Shown here piece by piece: positions 6,683-14,760 of a stretch of 64,000 bases of DNA; position 1 is the stretch's first letter; every line of letters starts with the position of its first letter. The notes beneath the pieces are model-generated. The model ran no database searches and had not been told where the DNA came from. It saw only the letters and a program-made list of their open reading frames with translations. Source of the stretch: Limnohabitans sp. MMS-10A-192 (GTDB lineage: Bacteria; Pseudomonadota; Gammaproteobacteria; Burkholderiales; Burkholderiaceae_C); contig NZ_NERX01000001.1 of assembly GCF_003063335.1 (NCBI RefSeq), forward strand, positions 248,001 through 312,000, in the 5' to 3' direction. A program made the position numbers and the translations under genes.

Positions 6683-6863
6683 CGCAGACAAGGCGGATGG
6701 CTTGATCGCCGCCCGCGAAAAGGAAGCACTGGCCGCTGCCCAGCGTGCCGTGGCCGATATGCCGCAAGGGGTGCCAGGGGAATGTGAATTGTGCGGCGAG
6801 GAATCGCCACGCCTGGTGCGCGGTGTGTGCGCCCGGTGCCGAGACAAGCACAAGCTGAAATAA
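6669..6863 (+). CDS. TraR/DksA-type zinc-finger protein, 64 aa
   Basis: An N-terminal helix (ADKADGLIAAREKEALAAAQ) is followed by a C4 zinc finger CELCGEE...CARCRDKHK. This is the short TraR-like form of the DksA family. These proteins bind in the secondary channel of RNA polymerase and change promoter choice without needing ppGpp. The gene overlaps rusA by 14 bases and lies just before the Mor-like activator. It is therefore well placed to help switch from early to late transcription. Confidence 0.8.
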   Translation: MGMDDADKADGLIAAREKEALAAAQRAVADMPQGVPGECELCGEESPRLVRGVCARCRDKHKLK

Positions 6864-6874
6864 AGGGGGAATGG

Positions 6875-7297
6875 ATGCTGAACGATCTGCCGGAAAGTGT
6901 GCGCGAAATCGCGGAAGTCATCGGGCGCGAAGATGCGCTGCGGCTGGTCGGGCAGCTGCCCACCTGCTATGCGGGGAACGATGGGAAGAAATCGAACCGC
7001 GTGATCATGTATGTGCCGAAGCGGCTTTCACCGGATCACAAGCTGGTGGAAATCCTGGGCTGGAATGTGGCCATGAAGCTGGTGCGCCACTTCGGCGGGG
7101 AAATCCTGCAGCCGGCCAACTGCCGGAAGATTTATTCCCGTTACCGCGATGAAGCGATTCTGAAGATGCTGCACGCTGGCGCCAGGCCATCGATGGTCGC
7201 CGATCTGCTGGGTGTGTCGGAAAGGCACGTGCGCAATCTGGCGCGAGAAAACCCACAAGAGGAAAACCCACACATGGACGGGAAGAATCCATGCTGA
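6875..7297 (+). CDS. Mor-family transcription activator (probable late-gene activator)
   Basis: The 140-aa protein starts MLNDLPESVREIAEVIGRED and contains HKLVEILGWNVAMKLVRHFG, the dimerisation region of Mor/C proteins. A C-terminal HTH follows (SMVADLLGVSERHVRNLARE). Mor and C of phage Mu activate middle and late promoters. The ATG at 6875 follows AAAGGGGGA. It is the last regulator before the lysis and packaging genes, so it probably turns on the late operon. The extreme C-terminus (ENPQEENPHMDG) is encoded by a copy of the short boundary repeat described below. Confidence 0.85.
   Translation: MLNDLPESVREIAEVIGREDALRLVGQLPTCYAGNDGKKSNRVIMYVPKRLSPDHKLVEILGWNVAMKLVRHFGGEILQPANCRKIYSRYRDEAILKMLHAGARPSMVADLLGVSERHVRNLARENPQEENPHMDGKNPC
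7248..7264 (+). repeat. Boundary repeat copy 1
   Basis: AAAACCCACAAGAGGAA, exact consensus. It overlaps the last codons of the Mor-like gene (encoding ENPQEE) and lies 27 bases before the next start. A partial second AAAACCCACA follows immediately at 7263-7272. Confidence 0.8.
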
Positions 7298-7662
7298 TCG
7301 CAATTTTCCAGGAAAAGAAAAGCATGGACGAATCAGCAGCCGGCAGCATTGCCGAATGGGTAAAACTGATTGGCGCGACCGGAATCGGCGGCCTGGTGAT
7401 GGCCTTTTTTGCGAAATTTGCATTCCGCAAGATGATCGAGGAAGGCACAGCAGCGCAGCGCGCCGGTGGGGAAACCGACATCATCGAACAGCTGCGGGCC
7501 GAAGTGGATCGCATGGGCCGGATCAATGACACCCTATCCGGGAAGGTGGCCGAATTACAAGAACAGATCATCAAGCTGCGCAGCGAGAACGCCGAATTGA
7601 AGGCGGAAATCCAGGCGCTGAATTACCAGATCAAAAGCCTGAATCCTGTGGGGAAGCAATGA
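7291..7662 (+). CDS. Membrane protein with long coiled coil (holin-region candidate)
   Basis: The 123-aa protein has one hydrophobic segment at about residues 27-45 (LIGATGIGGLVMAFFAKFAF). A heptad-rich coiled coil runs from about 65 to 117 (MGRINDTLSGKVAELQEQII and beyond). It lies directly upstream of, and overlaps, the endolysin gene, the usual holin position. A single-pass protein with a large cytoplasmic coiled coil is not a textbook holin, so the call is positional. The start could be the ATG at 7291 (overlapping the Mor stop) or the ATG at 7324, which has a better upstream GGAAAAGAAAAG. Confidence 0.55.
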   Translation: MLIAIFQEKKSMDESAAGSIAEWVKLIGATGIGGLVMAFFAKFAFRKMIEEGTAAQRAGGETDIIEQLRAEVDRMGRINDTLSGKVAELQEQIIKLRSENAELKAEIQALNYQIKSLNPVGKQ

Positions 7663-8144
7663 TCAGCCCGCCCTGGATCACCGAGGCCCGCGCGCAGATC
7701 GGTGTGCGCGAAATCAAGGGGCCAAAGCACGAACCAAAGATTCTGGCCTGGTGGAAGGCTATCAAGCGTGGCGGTATCAAGGATGACGAAACGCCCTGGT
7801 GCGCAGCCTTCGTGGGCGGATGCCTGGAAGCGGTGGGCATCACCAGCAGCCGCTTCGAATCGGCCAAGTCTTACGAATCCTGGGGAAGCCCGCTTTCCGC
7901 GCCGGTGTATGGCTGCATCGTGGTTTTCACCCGCGATGGCGGTGGCCACGTGGGCTTCGTGGTGGGCCAGGACAAAGCCGGCAATTTGATGGTGCTGGGC
8001 GGAAATCAAGGGGATGCCGTGAATGTGAAGGCATTCCAGCGCAGCCGGGTGACAGCTTACCGCTGGCCCCTGGGTGTGCCCGCCGATGTAGGGGCGCCAC
8101 TGCCCCTGCTGGCTGCTGCAGAACTTTCCACAAGCGAGGCATGA
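7659..8144 (+). CDS. Endolysin, TIGR02594/CHAP-like peptidase
   Basis: The 161-aa protein carries the catalytic Cys48 in DDETPWCAAFVGGCLEAVG and His97 in RDGGGHVGFVVG. GGNQGDAVNVKAF follows, the pattern of the TIGR02594 family of NlpC/P60-related phage lysins. It should cut peptide bonds of peptidoglycan. No signal peptide is present, so a holin is needed for release. It overlaps its upstream neighbour by four bases and the Rz gene by four bases, forming a compact lysis cassette. Confidence 0.88.
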   Translation: MISPPWITEARAQIGVREIKGPKHEPKILAWWKAIKRGGIKDDETPWCAAFVGGCLEAVGITSSRFESAKSYESWGSPLSAPVYGCIVVFTRDGGGHVGFVVGQDKAGNLMVLGGNQGDAVNVKAFQRSRVTAYRWPLGVPADVGAPLPLLAAAELSTSEA

Positions 8145-8551
8145 CCATGATCCTGGAATTCATCCGCAAGCACTGGCCCGCGATCGCGGCCTTCCTGGTG
8201 ATGCTGGCCCTGGTGTGCTGGGCATACCTGCAAGGCCAGGCAACTGGCAAGGCAGAGCGATCCGCCTATTACGAAGCAGTCCTGGCAGAGCGTGACCGGG
8301 CATCAGCCCAGGCGCTGCCCGATGTGCTGGCATCCACACATGCCCAGGCCCAGGAAGCCATGGCTGCCGAGCGTGCCCACCTGGAAGCACAGGGCAATAC
8401 GGAAAAGCAATTCAAGATCATCACCCAAACCGTGAAGGAATACATCCATGCGACACCTGATATGGATCGCTGTGGCCTTGATGCTATCGGCTTGCGCTAC
8501 TGGAACGGCGCCAACCGTGGTGGCCTTACAGCCCCAGCCAGTAATCCCTGA
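8141..8551 (+). CDS. Rz: Rz-like inner-membrane spanin
   Basis: The 136-aa protein starts MTMILEFIRKHWPAIAAFLV and has one N-terminal membrane anchor (about residues 13-31). A long helical periplasmic domain rich in Ala, Glu and Gln follows. It is immediately downstream of the endolysin and contains the start of a lipoprotein gene in another frame, which is the hallmark of Rz/Rz1 pairs. Rz spans the periplasm with Rz1 to fuse the inner and outer membranes in the last step of lysis. Confidence 0.85.
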   Translation: MTMILEFIRKHWPAIAAFLVMLALVCWAYLQGQATGKAERSAYYEAVLAERDRASAQALPDVLASTHAQAQEAMAAERAHLEAQGNTEKQFKIITQTVKEYIHATPDMDRCGLDAIGLRYWNGANRGGLTAPASNP

Positions 8552-8711
8552 AGCATTCCTGGTGCAGTGTGAAGCATTGCCTGATGCACAGGATGGGAAG
8601 CTGCCCACCTTGATGCAGAACCACATCGAAGTGGCCAGGCTTTACCACGCATGCGCACAGCGCCATGGTGATCTGGTGGGTGTGATACGCAGCACGCAGG
8701 GTGCCCGGTGA
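8448..8711 (+). CDS. Rz1: Rz1-like outer-membrane spanin lipoprotein, nested in Rz
   Basis: The gene begins inside Rz in a different frame and extends 160 bases beyond it. The protein starts MRHLIWIAVALMLSACATGT with lipobox LSAC (Cys16). A Pro/Gln-containing stretch and a C-terminal segment with three further cysteines follow. At 87 codons it is somewhat longer than lambda Rz1. Frame overlap, lipobox and position all support o-spanin function. Confidence 0.85.
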   Translation: MRHLIWIAVALMLSACATGTAPTVVALQPQPVIPEAFLVQCEALPDAQDGKLPTLMQNHIEVARLYHACAQRHGDLVGVIRSTQGAR

Positions 8712-8838
8712 TGGCCACCCCCGGTGCAAAGGTACTTCCGAAGGGGGTGGGGCATGCGGGCGCAAGGCGGCCGCGTGGTTTCATTTGTGAGTGCCCCGCA
8801 TTTTCCGTTTCGTTTCATAACTGGAAGTTATAAAGAGG
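8712..8838 (+). other. Non-coding gap before the packaging module; possible cos region
   Basis: This is one of the larger intergenic spaces in an otherwise coupled gene array. It lies between the lysis cassette and the packaging genes, exactly where cos lies in lambda. It contains a perfect inverted repeat, CCACCCCC (8715-8722) and GGGGGTGG (8743-8750), enclosing GGTACTTCCG, then a GC-rich segment with GGCGGCCGC. The cos reading is inference. An alternative is a terminator or promoter for late genes, but no T-run follows the stem. Confidence 0.4.
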
Positions 8839-9468
8839 ATGGCAAAACAGGCCCAAAAGCTAGAGCAGGCGCGGATCGATGACCTGATCCCGTATGCCCG
8901 CAACAGCCGCACGCATTCCGAAGCGCAGGTGGCACAGGTTGCGGCATCCATCCGGGAATTCGGCTTCACGAATCCGGTGCTGATCGATGCCGATGGCGGG
9001 ATCATTGCCGGCCATGGCCGTGTGCTGGCCGCCAGGAAGCTGGGCATGGATACGGTGCCGGCGATCCGCATCGATTACATGACCGAGGCGCAGAAGCGCG
9101 CTTATGTGATCGCGGATAACAAGCTGGCGCTGAATGCCGGCTGGGATGATGAACTGCTGGCCCTGGAACTGGGCGATCTGAATGATGAAGGCTTCGATCT
9201 ATCGCTGACCGGCTTTTCTGAAGATGAACTGGCCCGCCTGGTGATCGATGCCGAGGAAACCGGCATGCCTGACCTGGCATCGGGCGACCGCGAACCGCTG
9301 CAGCAGATGGCATTCATGCTGCACGATGATCAGGCCGAAACCGTGCGCGCCGCCCTGGATGTGGCGAAGCAGATGGGCGCCTTCGTGGATACCGGCAACG
9401 AAAACAGCAATGGCAACGCGCTGGCCCGCGTGTGCGAATTATTCCTGGGGCAGCATGGCAACAGCTAA
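8839..9468 (+). CDS. ParB-like N-terminal domain (ParB/Srx fold) phage protein
   Basis: The 209-aa protein has the ParB box IDDLIPYARNSRTHSEAQVA, FGFTNPVLID and GGIIAGHGRVLAARKLG, the conserved GHxR motif of ParB CTPase/nuclease domains. ADNKLALNAGWDDELLALEL follows, typical of phage ParB-like proteins often attached or adjacent to DNA methyltransferases. No methyltransferase domain is fused here; the next gene is a Mom homologue. It overlaps that gene by 14 bases. The likely job is DNA recognition linked to modification or packaging. Confidence 0.87.
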   Translation: MAKQAQKLEQARIDDLIPYARNSRTHSEAQVAQVAASIREFGFTNPVLIDADGGIIAGHGRVLAARKLGMDTVPAIRIDYMTEAQKRAYVIADNKLALNAGWDDELLALELGDLNDEGFDLSLTGFSEDELARLVIDAEETGMPDLASGDREPLQQMAFMLHDDQAETVRAALDVAKQMGAFVDTGNENSNGNALARVCELFLGQHGNS

Positions 9469-10207
9469 AGACATCCGCGTGGCCCCGATCAGCGGCAAGG
9501 ATGCCGCAGCCCTGGTGCGCCGCGTGCATTACAGCGGCAAGGTGGTGCCGAATTCGCAGCTGCACCTGGGGGTTTTCCTGGATGGCCGCCTGGAAGGCGC
9601 GATGCAATTCGGGCCATCGATGGACAAGCGAAAAGTGCAGGGGCTGGTGGAAGGCACCGGCTGGAATGGCTTCCTGGAATTGAACCGGATGGCCTTTTCT
9701 GATCGGCTGCCCAGGAACAGCGAATCGCGCGCCCTGGGCGTGGCCATGCGCATGATCCGCAAGCATTACCCGCACATCGAATGGATCATCAGCTTCGCGG
9801 ATGGCACGCAGTGCGGTGATGGCACGATCTACCGCGCCAGCGGTTTTGTGCTTACTGCTGTGCGCGAAAACAAAACGATCCTGCAGCTGCCGGATGGCAC
9901 CATCGTGGCCGACAAGACGCTGCAGAATGCGAACCACGCCACCACCGGCAAGAATGCCGCCTGGTGGAAAAAGAACGGGGCGAAGCCATTGGATGGCTTT
10001 CAGTTGCGTTATATTTATTTCCTGAATCCAGAGGCGAAGGCCCGGCTTACTGTGCCGATTCTTCCCTTTTCAAAGATTTCCGACCTGGGTGCTGGCATGT
10101 ACCTGGGCGAAAAGATTACGCGGGCGAAGCAGGCGATGGATGGCGACCAGCCATCACAGCGGCGGCGCGACACCGACCCACCCGCTCCAATTAAGGCGCA
10201 GCCATGA
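9455..10207 (+). CDS. mom: Mom-family DNA adenine modification protein
   Basis: The 250-aa protein matches the Mu Mom pattern: VRRVHYSGKVVPNSQLHLGV, FLDGRLEGAMQFG, ELNRMAFSDRLPRNSESRA and EWIISFADGTQCGDGTIYRA. Mom is a GNAT-fold enzyme that converts adenine in DNA to N6-(1-acetamido)-adenine, shielding phage DNA from many restriction enzymes. The gene has no visible Com-like translational activator next to it. Its partner here appears to be the ParB-like protein. A charged, Pro-rich tail (QPSQRRRDTDPPAPIK) is extra. Confidence 0.85.
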   Translation: MATAKDIRVAPISGKDAAALVRRVHYSGKVVPNSQLHLGVFLDGRLEGAMQFGPSMDKRKVQGLVEGTGWNGFLELNRMAFSDRLPRNSESRALGVAMRMIRKHYPHIEWIISFADGTQCGDGTIYRASGFVLTAVRENKTILQLPDGTIVADKTLQNANHATTGKNAAWWKKNGAKPLDGFQLRYIYFLNPEAKARLTVPILPFSKISDLGAGMYLGEKITRAKQAMDGDQPSQRRRDTDPPAPIKAQP

Positions 10208-10725
10208 AAAGCACGGCCGCGCCCACCTATCCTGTCGCCACCATTGCGAAGCTGCTGCTGCTATCCGATCGCCGGGTGCAGCAGCTGACAAAGGAAGGCA
10301 TCATCCCGAAAGCAGAGCGCGGGCGCTATGAATTGGCGCCGGCGGTGCAGGGATACATCCGCTTCCTGCAGGAACGCAGCCTGCGCAGTGATTCTTCCCC
10401 GATCGATTACCACATGGAAAAGGCCCGGCTTACCAAAGCCCAGGCCGACACGGCGGAAATCGAACTGGCGAAGGCGCGCCAGGATGTGGCCAGCGTGAAG
10501 CAGATCGAAAAGAATCTGGCCGGCGTATTCGCTGAAGTGCGCACGAATATCCGCAACGTGCCCGATCGGGTGGTTTCCAGCCTGATCGGCATGACGGATG
10601 AACGGGAATTCAAGGCCCGGCTGCTGCGCGAAATCGATCTGGTGCTGGATGCCCTGGCGGAAGCTGATGTGCTGATCGAGCCTTCAGAAGATGAGGCGGG
10701 GTTCAGCGCCGATGGGGCAGTTTGA
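10204..10725 (+). CDS. Terminase small subunit (Nu1-like)
   Basis: The 173-aa protein has an N-terminal winged-helix/MerR-like DNA-binding region (TIAKLLLLSDRRVQQLTKEG). A helical middle (EKARLTKAQADTAEIELAKA) is followed by an acidic C-terminus that would contact the large subunit. This matches the Nu1 group of small terminase subunits, which recognise cos. It overlaps mom by four bases and the large-subunit gene by 14 bases. Confidence 0.88.
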   Translation: MKSTAAPTYPVATIAKLLLLSDRRVQQLTKEGIIPKAERGRYELAPAVQGYIRFLQERSLRSDSSPIDYHMEKARLTKAQADTAEIELAKARQDVASVKQIEKNLAGVFAEVRTNIRNVPDRVVSSLIGMTDEREFKARLLREIDLVLDALAEADVLIEPSEDEAGFSADGAV

Positions 10726-12667
10726 TAACAGCCAGGCGCTGGCGCGTGCATTCAAGGCAGCAAAGCAGCACCTGCGGCCACCCCCGAATCTAAAGCCCAG
10801 CGAGTGGGCCGAAACCCACGTGAAAATCCCGGTGGGCAATGCCGTGCCGGGCATGATCCGCTTCGACAATGCCCCGTATCAGCGCGAACCGCTGGATATG
10901 CTGGTCGATCCCGAATGCTATCGGATCACCCTGATGTGGGCGGCCCAGGTGGGCAAGACGCAGCTGGCACTTTGCGGCCAGGGCTATCACATCCAGGTGC
11001 GGCCATCTTCGCAGATGATGATGCAGCCCAGCCAGACCGATCTGCAGGTGTGGATGAATACGAAATTCACACCCATGGTGGATGCGAATCCGGCGATCCG
11101 TGACTGCATCGCAAAGCCACGCGGCCGCGATGGGGTGAATAACGGGAATATGAAAAGCTACCCCGGCGGCTTCCTGATGTTCGCCTGGTCTGGATCGCCC
11201 AAAACGATGCGCGGCCGATCGGCGCCGGTGATCGTGGCCGATGAAGTGGATGGCTACGAATCCAGCGAGGAAGGCCACCCGGTGCAGCTGCTGTGGCAGC
11301 GCGCGGCCACCTTCGGTGATCAGCGCAAGCTGCTGGAAATCAGCACGCCCACGATCAAGGGGCAAAGCTACATCGAAAAGGCTTTCGAAGCGGGCGATCA
11401 GCGCCGCTTCCATGTGCCGTGCCCGGAGTGCGGGGAACATCAGGTGCTTTCGTGGGATCACGTGACCTGGCCAGGCAAGGATCAGGAAGGCGAAGATCAG
11501 CAGCCGGCCGCTGCCAGGTATATCTGCGCGCACTGCGGTGTGCTGTGGGATGACGGAATGCGGAAGGCCGCGATCCGCGCCGGCGAATGGCGTGGCGCCA
11601 TGCCTTTCAAGGGGCATGCCAGCTATCACCTGAACGAGCTTTACAGCACCTTCCGGCGGCTGCGCGATATTGCCCAAAGCTACCTGGACAAGATCGCCAC
11701 CGATGATTTGCAGACCTTCGTGAATGTGTCGCTGGCCGAAACCTGGGAAGAAACCGGCGAAAGGGCCGATGCCGATGGCTTGATGGCCAGGGCCGAAGCC
11801 TTCCCGGTATCGGTGCCGGCCGGTGGCCTGGTGCTGACTGCCGGCGTGGATATGCAGCAGGATCGCCTGGAAGTGGAAATCGTGGCCTGGGGCCATGGCG
11901 AAGAATCCTGGTCGGTGGATTATCACGTGCTGTGGGGCGATCCGCTGCAGAACGATGTCTGGGAAGAATTGGAAGAACTGCTGTCCAGCACCTGGCTGCA
12001 CGAATCAGGTGCCCAGCTGCCGATCCTGGCAGCTTGCGTGGATACCGGCGGCACCGGCGGCAATACCCAGGCGGCTTATGAATGGCTGCGCGGCAAGACC
12101 GGGCGCCGCATCTTCGGTGTGAAGGGTGTGGGCGGCTGGGGCCGGCCGATCGTGGCAGCACCGAGCCGGAAGCGATCCGGCAAGAATGTGCGCAAGATCG
12201 ATCTGTTCCTGGTGGGCGTGGATGAAGCGAAGCTGACGGTGATGCGCCGCCTGGCTGTGGCTGCACCCGGCCCAGGTTATTGCCACATCCCGAACGATCG
12301 CGGGGCCGATTGGTATCAGCAGCTGACCGCTGAAAAGCTGATCACCCGATATGTGAAGGGCTTCCCGGTGCGCGAATGGCACCAGACGCGGCCACGAAAT
12401 GAAGCCCTGGACTGCCGGGTGTATGCCCTGGCGGCGCTGAAGATCGCCAACCCTTCATTCAAGCGCGCAGCCGAGCGCATGGGCATGCCATCGGCAGCAG
12501 CTGCCCAGCTGGAAAAAGCGCCAGCGAAAAAGGCGGTAAAAGCACTGCCTGCGCCAGCGAAGGAAAACCCACAAGAGGAAAGCAAGGCCACTGTTGCCGA
12601 AACTGTTGCCATTAAGCGATCCAGCAGCCTGAAGCGAAAGCGCGGGGGCTGGGTGAATAACTGGTGA
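10712..12667 (+). CDS. Terminase large subunit, GpA family
   Basis: The 651-aa protein is close to the usual length for lambda gpA-type subunits. The ATPase has Walker A-like WAAQVGKTQLA (about residues 76-86) and Walker B VIVADEVDGY. A zinc ribbon lies in CPECGEH and CAHCGVLWD. The nuclease half begins at TAGVDMQQDRLEVEIVAWGH. It translocates DNA into the prohead and cuts at cos. The start is the ATG at 10712, inside the end of the small-subunit gene. The C-terminal tail is Lys/Ala-rich and includes ENPQEE, encoded by boundary repeat copy 2. Confidence 0.95.
   Translation: MGQFDNSQALARAFKAAKQHLRPPPNLKPSEWAETHVKIPVGNAVPGMIRFDNAPYQREPLDMLVDPECYRITLMWAAQVGKTQLALCGQGYHIQVRPSSQMMMQPSQTDLQVWMNTKFTPMVDANPAIRDCIAKPRGRDGVNNGNMKSYPGGFLMFAWSGSPKTMRGRSAPVIVADEVDGYESSEEGHPVQLLWQRAATFGDQRKLLEISTPTIKGQSYIEKAFEAGDQRRFHVPCPECGEHQVLSWDHVTWPGKDQEGEDQQPAAARYICAHCGVLWDDGMRKAAIRAGEWRGAMPFKGHASYHLNELYSTFRRLRDIAQSYLDKIATDDLQTFVNVSLAETWEETGERADADGLMARAEAFPVSVPAGGLVLTAGVDMQQDRLEVEIVAWGHGEESWSVDYHVLWGDPLQNDVWEELEELLSSTWLHESGAQLPILAACVDTGGTGGNTQAAYEWLRGKTGRRIFGVKGVGGWGRPIVAAPSRKRSGKNVRKIDLFLVGVDEAKLTVMRRLAVAAPGPGYCHIPNDRGADWYQQLTAEKLITRYVKGFPVREWHQTRPRNEALDCRVYALAALKIANPSFKRAAERMGMPSAAAAQLEKAPAKKAVKALPAPAKENPQEESKATVAETVAIKRSSSLKRKRGGWVNNW
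12564..12580 (+). repeat. Boundary repeat copy 2
   Basis: AAAACCCACAAGAGGAA, exact consensus, inside the 3' end of the terminase large-subunit gene. It encodes ENPQEE about 30 codons before the stop. Confidence 0.8.
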
Positions 12668-13209
12668 AGGCAACCGTGACCGGCATTTTTCCCGCAAGCA
12701 CATCAGCAGGGCTGACATTCGACCGCCCAGCCACCCTGACAGCCTATCCGGCGCCCGATTGGCAGCTGGAAGCAGTGCTGCGCGGCCCTGCGCAGATCGA
12801 TCTGGCCGCCGAAGCAGTGGCGAATGGCCACCGATTCCTGGTTCCGGCGAGTGAAACCGCCGGCTGGGAGCCTGGCGACTACTGGTACAGCGTGCGCGCC
12901 ACAAGCGAAGGCACTGTGGTGGAAGTCGAAGCCGGCCAGATCACCATTAAACCTGACCTGGCGCAGCTGGATGCTGGCCACGATGGGCGCGCCCATGTGC
13001 AGCGCGTGCTGGATGCGATCGAAGCGGTGCTGGAAAAGCGCGCCACGATCGACCAGGAAAAGTATTCGATCAATAACCGCGAACTGTGGCGCACGCCGAT
13101 CCCTGATCTGCTGATTTTGCGCGATCGCTACCGTTCCGAATTGCGCCGGATGAAGGCAGCCCGCAAGGGTGGGCTGTTCAATCAAGCCGTGCGCGTGGGG
13201 TTCCGATAA
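12664..13209 (+). CDS. Head protein before portal (head-tail joining candidate)
   Basis: The 181-aa protein uses a GTG start that overlaps the terminase stop. The N-terminal two thirds look like a beta-rich domain (WEPGDYWYSVRATSEGTVVE). The C-terminal part, KYSINNRELWRTPIPDLLIL and DRYRSELRRMKAARKGGL, resembles the gpW-like head-joining proteins that sit between terminase and portal in lambda-type phages. The N-terminal addition is unusual and may be a fusion. The joining role is inferred from the C-terminal motif and position. Confidence 0.6.
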   Translation: MKATVTGIFPASTSAGLTFDRPATLTAYPAPDWQLEAVLRGPAQIDLAAEAVANGHRFLVPASETAGWEPGDYWYSVRATSEGTVVEVEAGQITIKPDLAQLDAGHDGRAHVQRVLDAIEAVLEKRATIDQEKYSINNRELWRTPIPDLLILRDRYRSELRRMKAARKGGLFNQAVRVGFR

Positions 13210-14760
13210 GTGGCCATCCTTGATTTTCTGAAGCGCAAGCCCACCGATTCCCGTGCCGTGGCGAAGCCACGCTGGGCGCCGGTGCGTGCCGCCATGCGCA
13301 TGTTCGATGGCGCAAAGCAGGATCGCCTGTCTGGCGATTGGCTGACGCACCCTGTCACATCCGAATGGCTGATCCGCATGCACCAGCGCGTGCTGGTGGC
13401 GCGATCGCGCGAACAGGCGGTGAATAACGATTACGCGAAGGCTTTCGTGCGGATGTGCCGCCAGAATATCGTGGGGCCGAAGGGCGTGATGCTGCAGGCG
13501 CAAAGCCGCGATGAATCAGGCAAGCTGGACACCCTGGCGAATCAGGCCATCGAAGCCGCTTTCGTGAAATGGGGCCACCGCAACAGCTGCGATGTGGCCG
13601 GCGTGCAATCCTGGCGCAGCATCCAGGCCAGCGCAGTGATTTCGGCCGTGAAGGATGGCGAATTCATGTTCCGCAAGATCACCGGCAAGGATGCCGGGCC
13701 TTTCGGATTCGCGCTTCAGGTGCTTGATCCCCAGCGATGCCACCCGCAGTTCGATCAGTACGATCTGCCCGATGGCAGCTTCATCCGTGCTGGCATCGAA
13801 TTCAATAAATACGGCCGCCCGATCGCGTACCACTTCACCGTGGCGAAGGAATCGGACAGCTTCTACAACTACAGTTACGCCGGGCTGCATTACCACCGCA
13901 TCCCCGCCGAAGAAATCATCCATGGCTTCCTTCCAGAAATGGTGGGCCAGAAGCGCGGGCTTCCATGGATGGCCACCGGCCTTTTCCGCATGAAGCAGCT
14001 GGTGGGCTTCGAGAATGCCGCCATCGTGAATGCGCGCATCGGCGCCAGCAAAATGGGCGTGATCCAGTGGAAGGAAGGCCGTGGCCCCGATCTGGATGAT
14101 GAAGAACTGGAAGCCTTCGAAATGACTGCAGAGCCGGGCGAATTCCCGGTGCTGCCTGAAGGCGCTGAACTGCACGAATGGAATCCACAATATCCCAGCG
14201 GTGAATTCGCCACATTCAATAAAGCCATGCTGCGCGGTATCGCTGCCGGCTTCGGTGTGCTTTACAACAATTTGGCCAATGACTTGGAGCATGTGAATTT
14301 TTCCAGCATCCGCCAAGGCACCCTGGACGAGCGCGAACACTGGAAGGAAATGCAGGAATGGCTGATCGAAGCACTGATCCAGCCGGTATTCGAAGCATGG
14401 CTGCCCCGCGCGCTGCTGGGTGGGCACATCCAGGTGAAGGGCCGCCCGCTGAAGGCTGAACGCATCGACCGCTATTCCGTGGTCAGCTGGCAGCCGCGCC
14501 GGTGGCAGTGGATCGATCCGCGCGCCGATGTGGATGCCGCGATCGCCGCGAAGAATCAGATGCTGCTTTCCCCTGGCCAGATCATTCGGGAGCAAGGCCG
14601 CGATCCTTCGGATGTGTGGCGCGAAATCGCCGCCGACATCCAGGAAATGAAGGCCGCCGGCATCCCTGAAGAATTCATCAAGGCCGCGATCCTGGACAAG
14701 AATCTTCAGGCCACTGTGCAGGCACAGGCCGCACAGGCACAAGCGAAGGGGGCCGAATAA
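13210..14760 (+). CDS. Portal protein, lambda gpB family
   Basis: The 516-aa protein starts at GTG 13210, directly after the previous stop. Family features include VNNDYAKAFVRMCRQNIVGP, the SAVKDGEFMFRK strand, HRIPAEEIIHGFLPEMVGQK and GIAAGFGVLYNNLANDLEHV with NFSSIRQGTLDEREHW. A C-terminal Ala/Gln helix ends AQAAQAQAKGAE. Twelve copies form the DNA gate of the capsid. Length and order after GpA terminase match lambda-type heads. Confidence 0.95.
   Translation: MAILDFLKRKPTDSRAVAKPRWAPVRAAMRMFDGAKQDRLSGDWLTHPVTSEWLIRMHQRVLVARSREQAVNNDYAKAFVRMCRQNIVGPKGVMLQAQSRDESGKLDTLANQAIEAAFVKWGHRNSCDVAGVQSWRSIQASAVISAVKDGEFMFRKITGKDAGPFGFALQVLDPQRCHPQFDQYDLPDGSFIRAGIEFNKYGRPIAYHFTVAKESDSFYNYSYAGLHYHRIPAEEIIHGFLPEMVGQKRGLPWMATGLFRMKQLVGFENAAIVNARIGASKMGVIQWKEGRGPDLDDEELEAFEMTAEPGEFPVLPEGAELHEWNPQYPSGEFATFNKAMLRGIAAGFGVLYNNLANDLEHVNFSSIRQGTLDEREHWKEMQEWLIEALIQPVFEAWLPRALLGGHIQVKGRPLKAERIDRYSVVSWQPRRWQWIDPRADVDAAIAAKNQMLLSPGQIIREQGRDPSDVWREIAADIQEMKAAGIPEEFIKAAILDKNLQATVQAQAAQAQAKGAE

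Noticed and set aside
10790..12001. 403-codon reverse frame opposite the terminase gene
   Set aside because: Antisense shadow; the forward terminase has complete motifs and the reverse product has no domain-like pattern.
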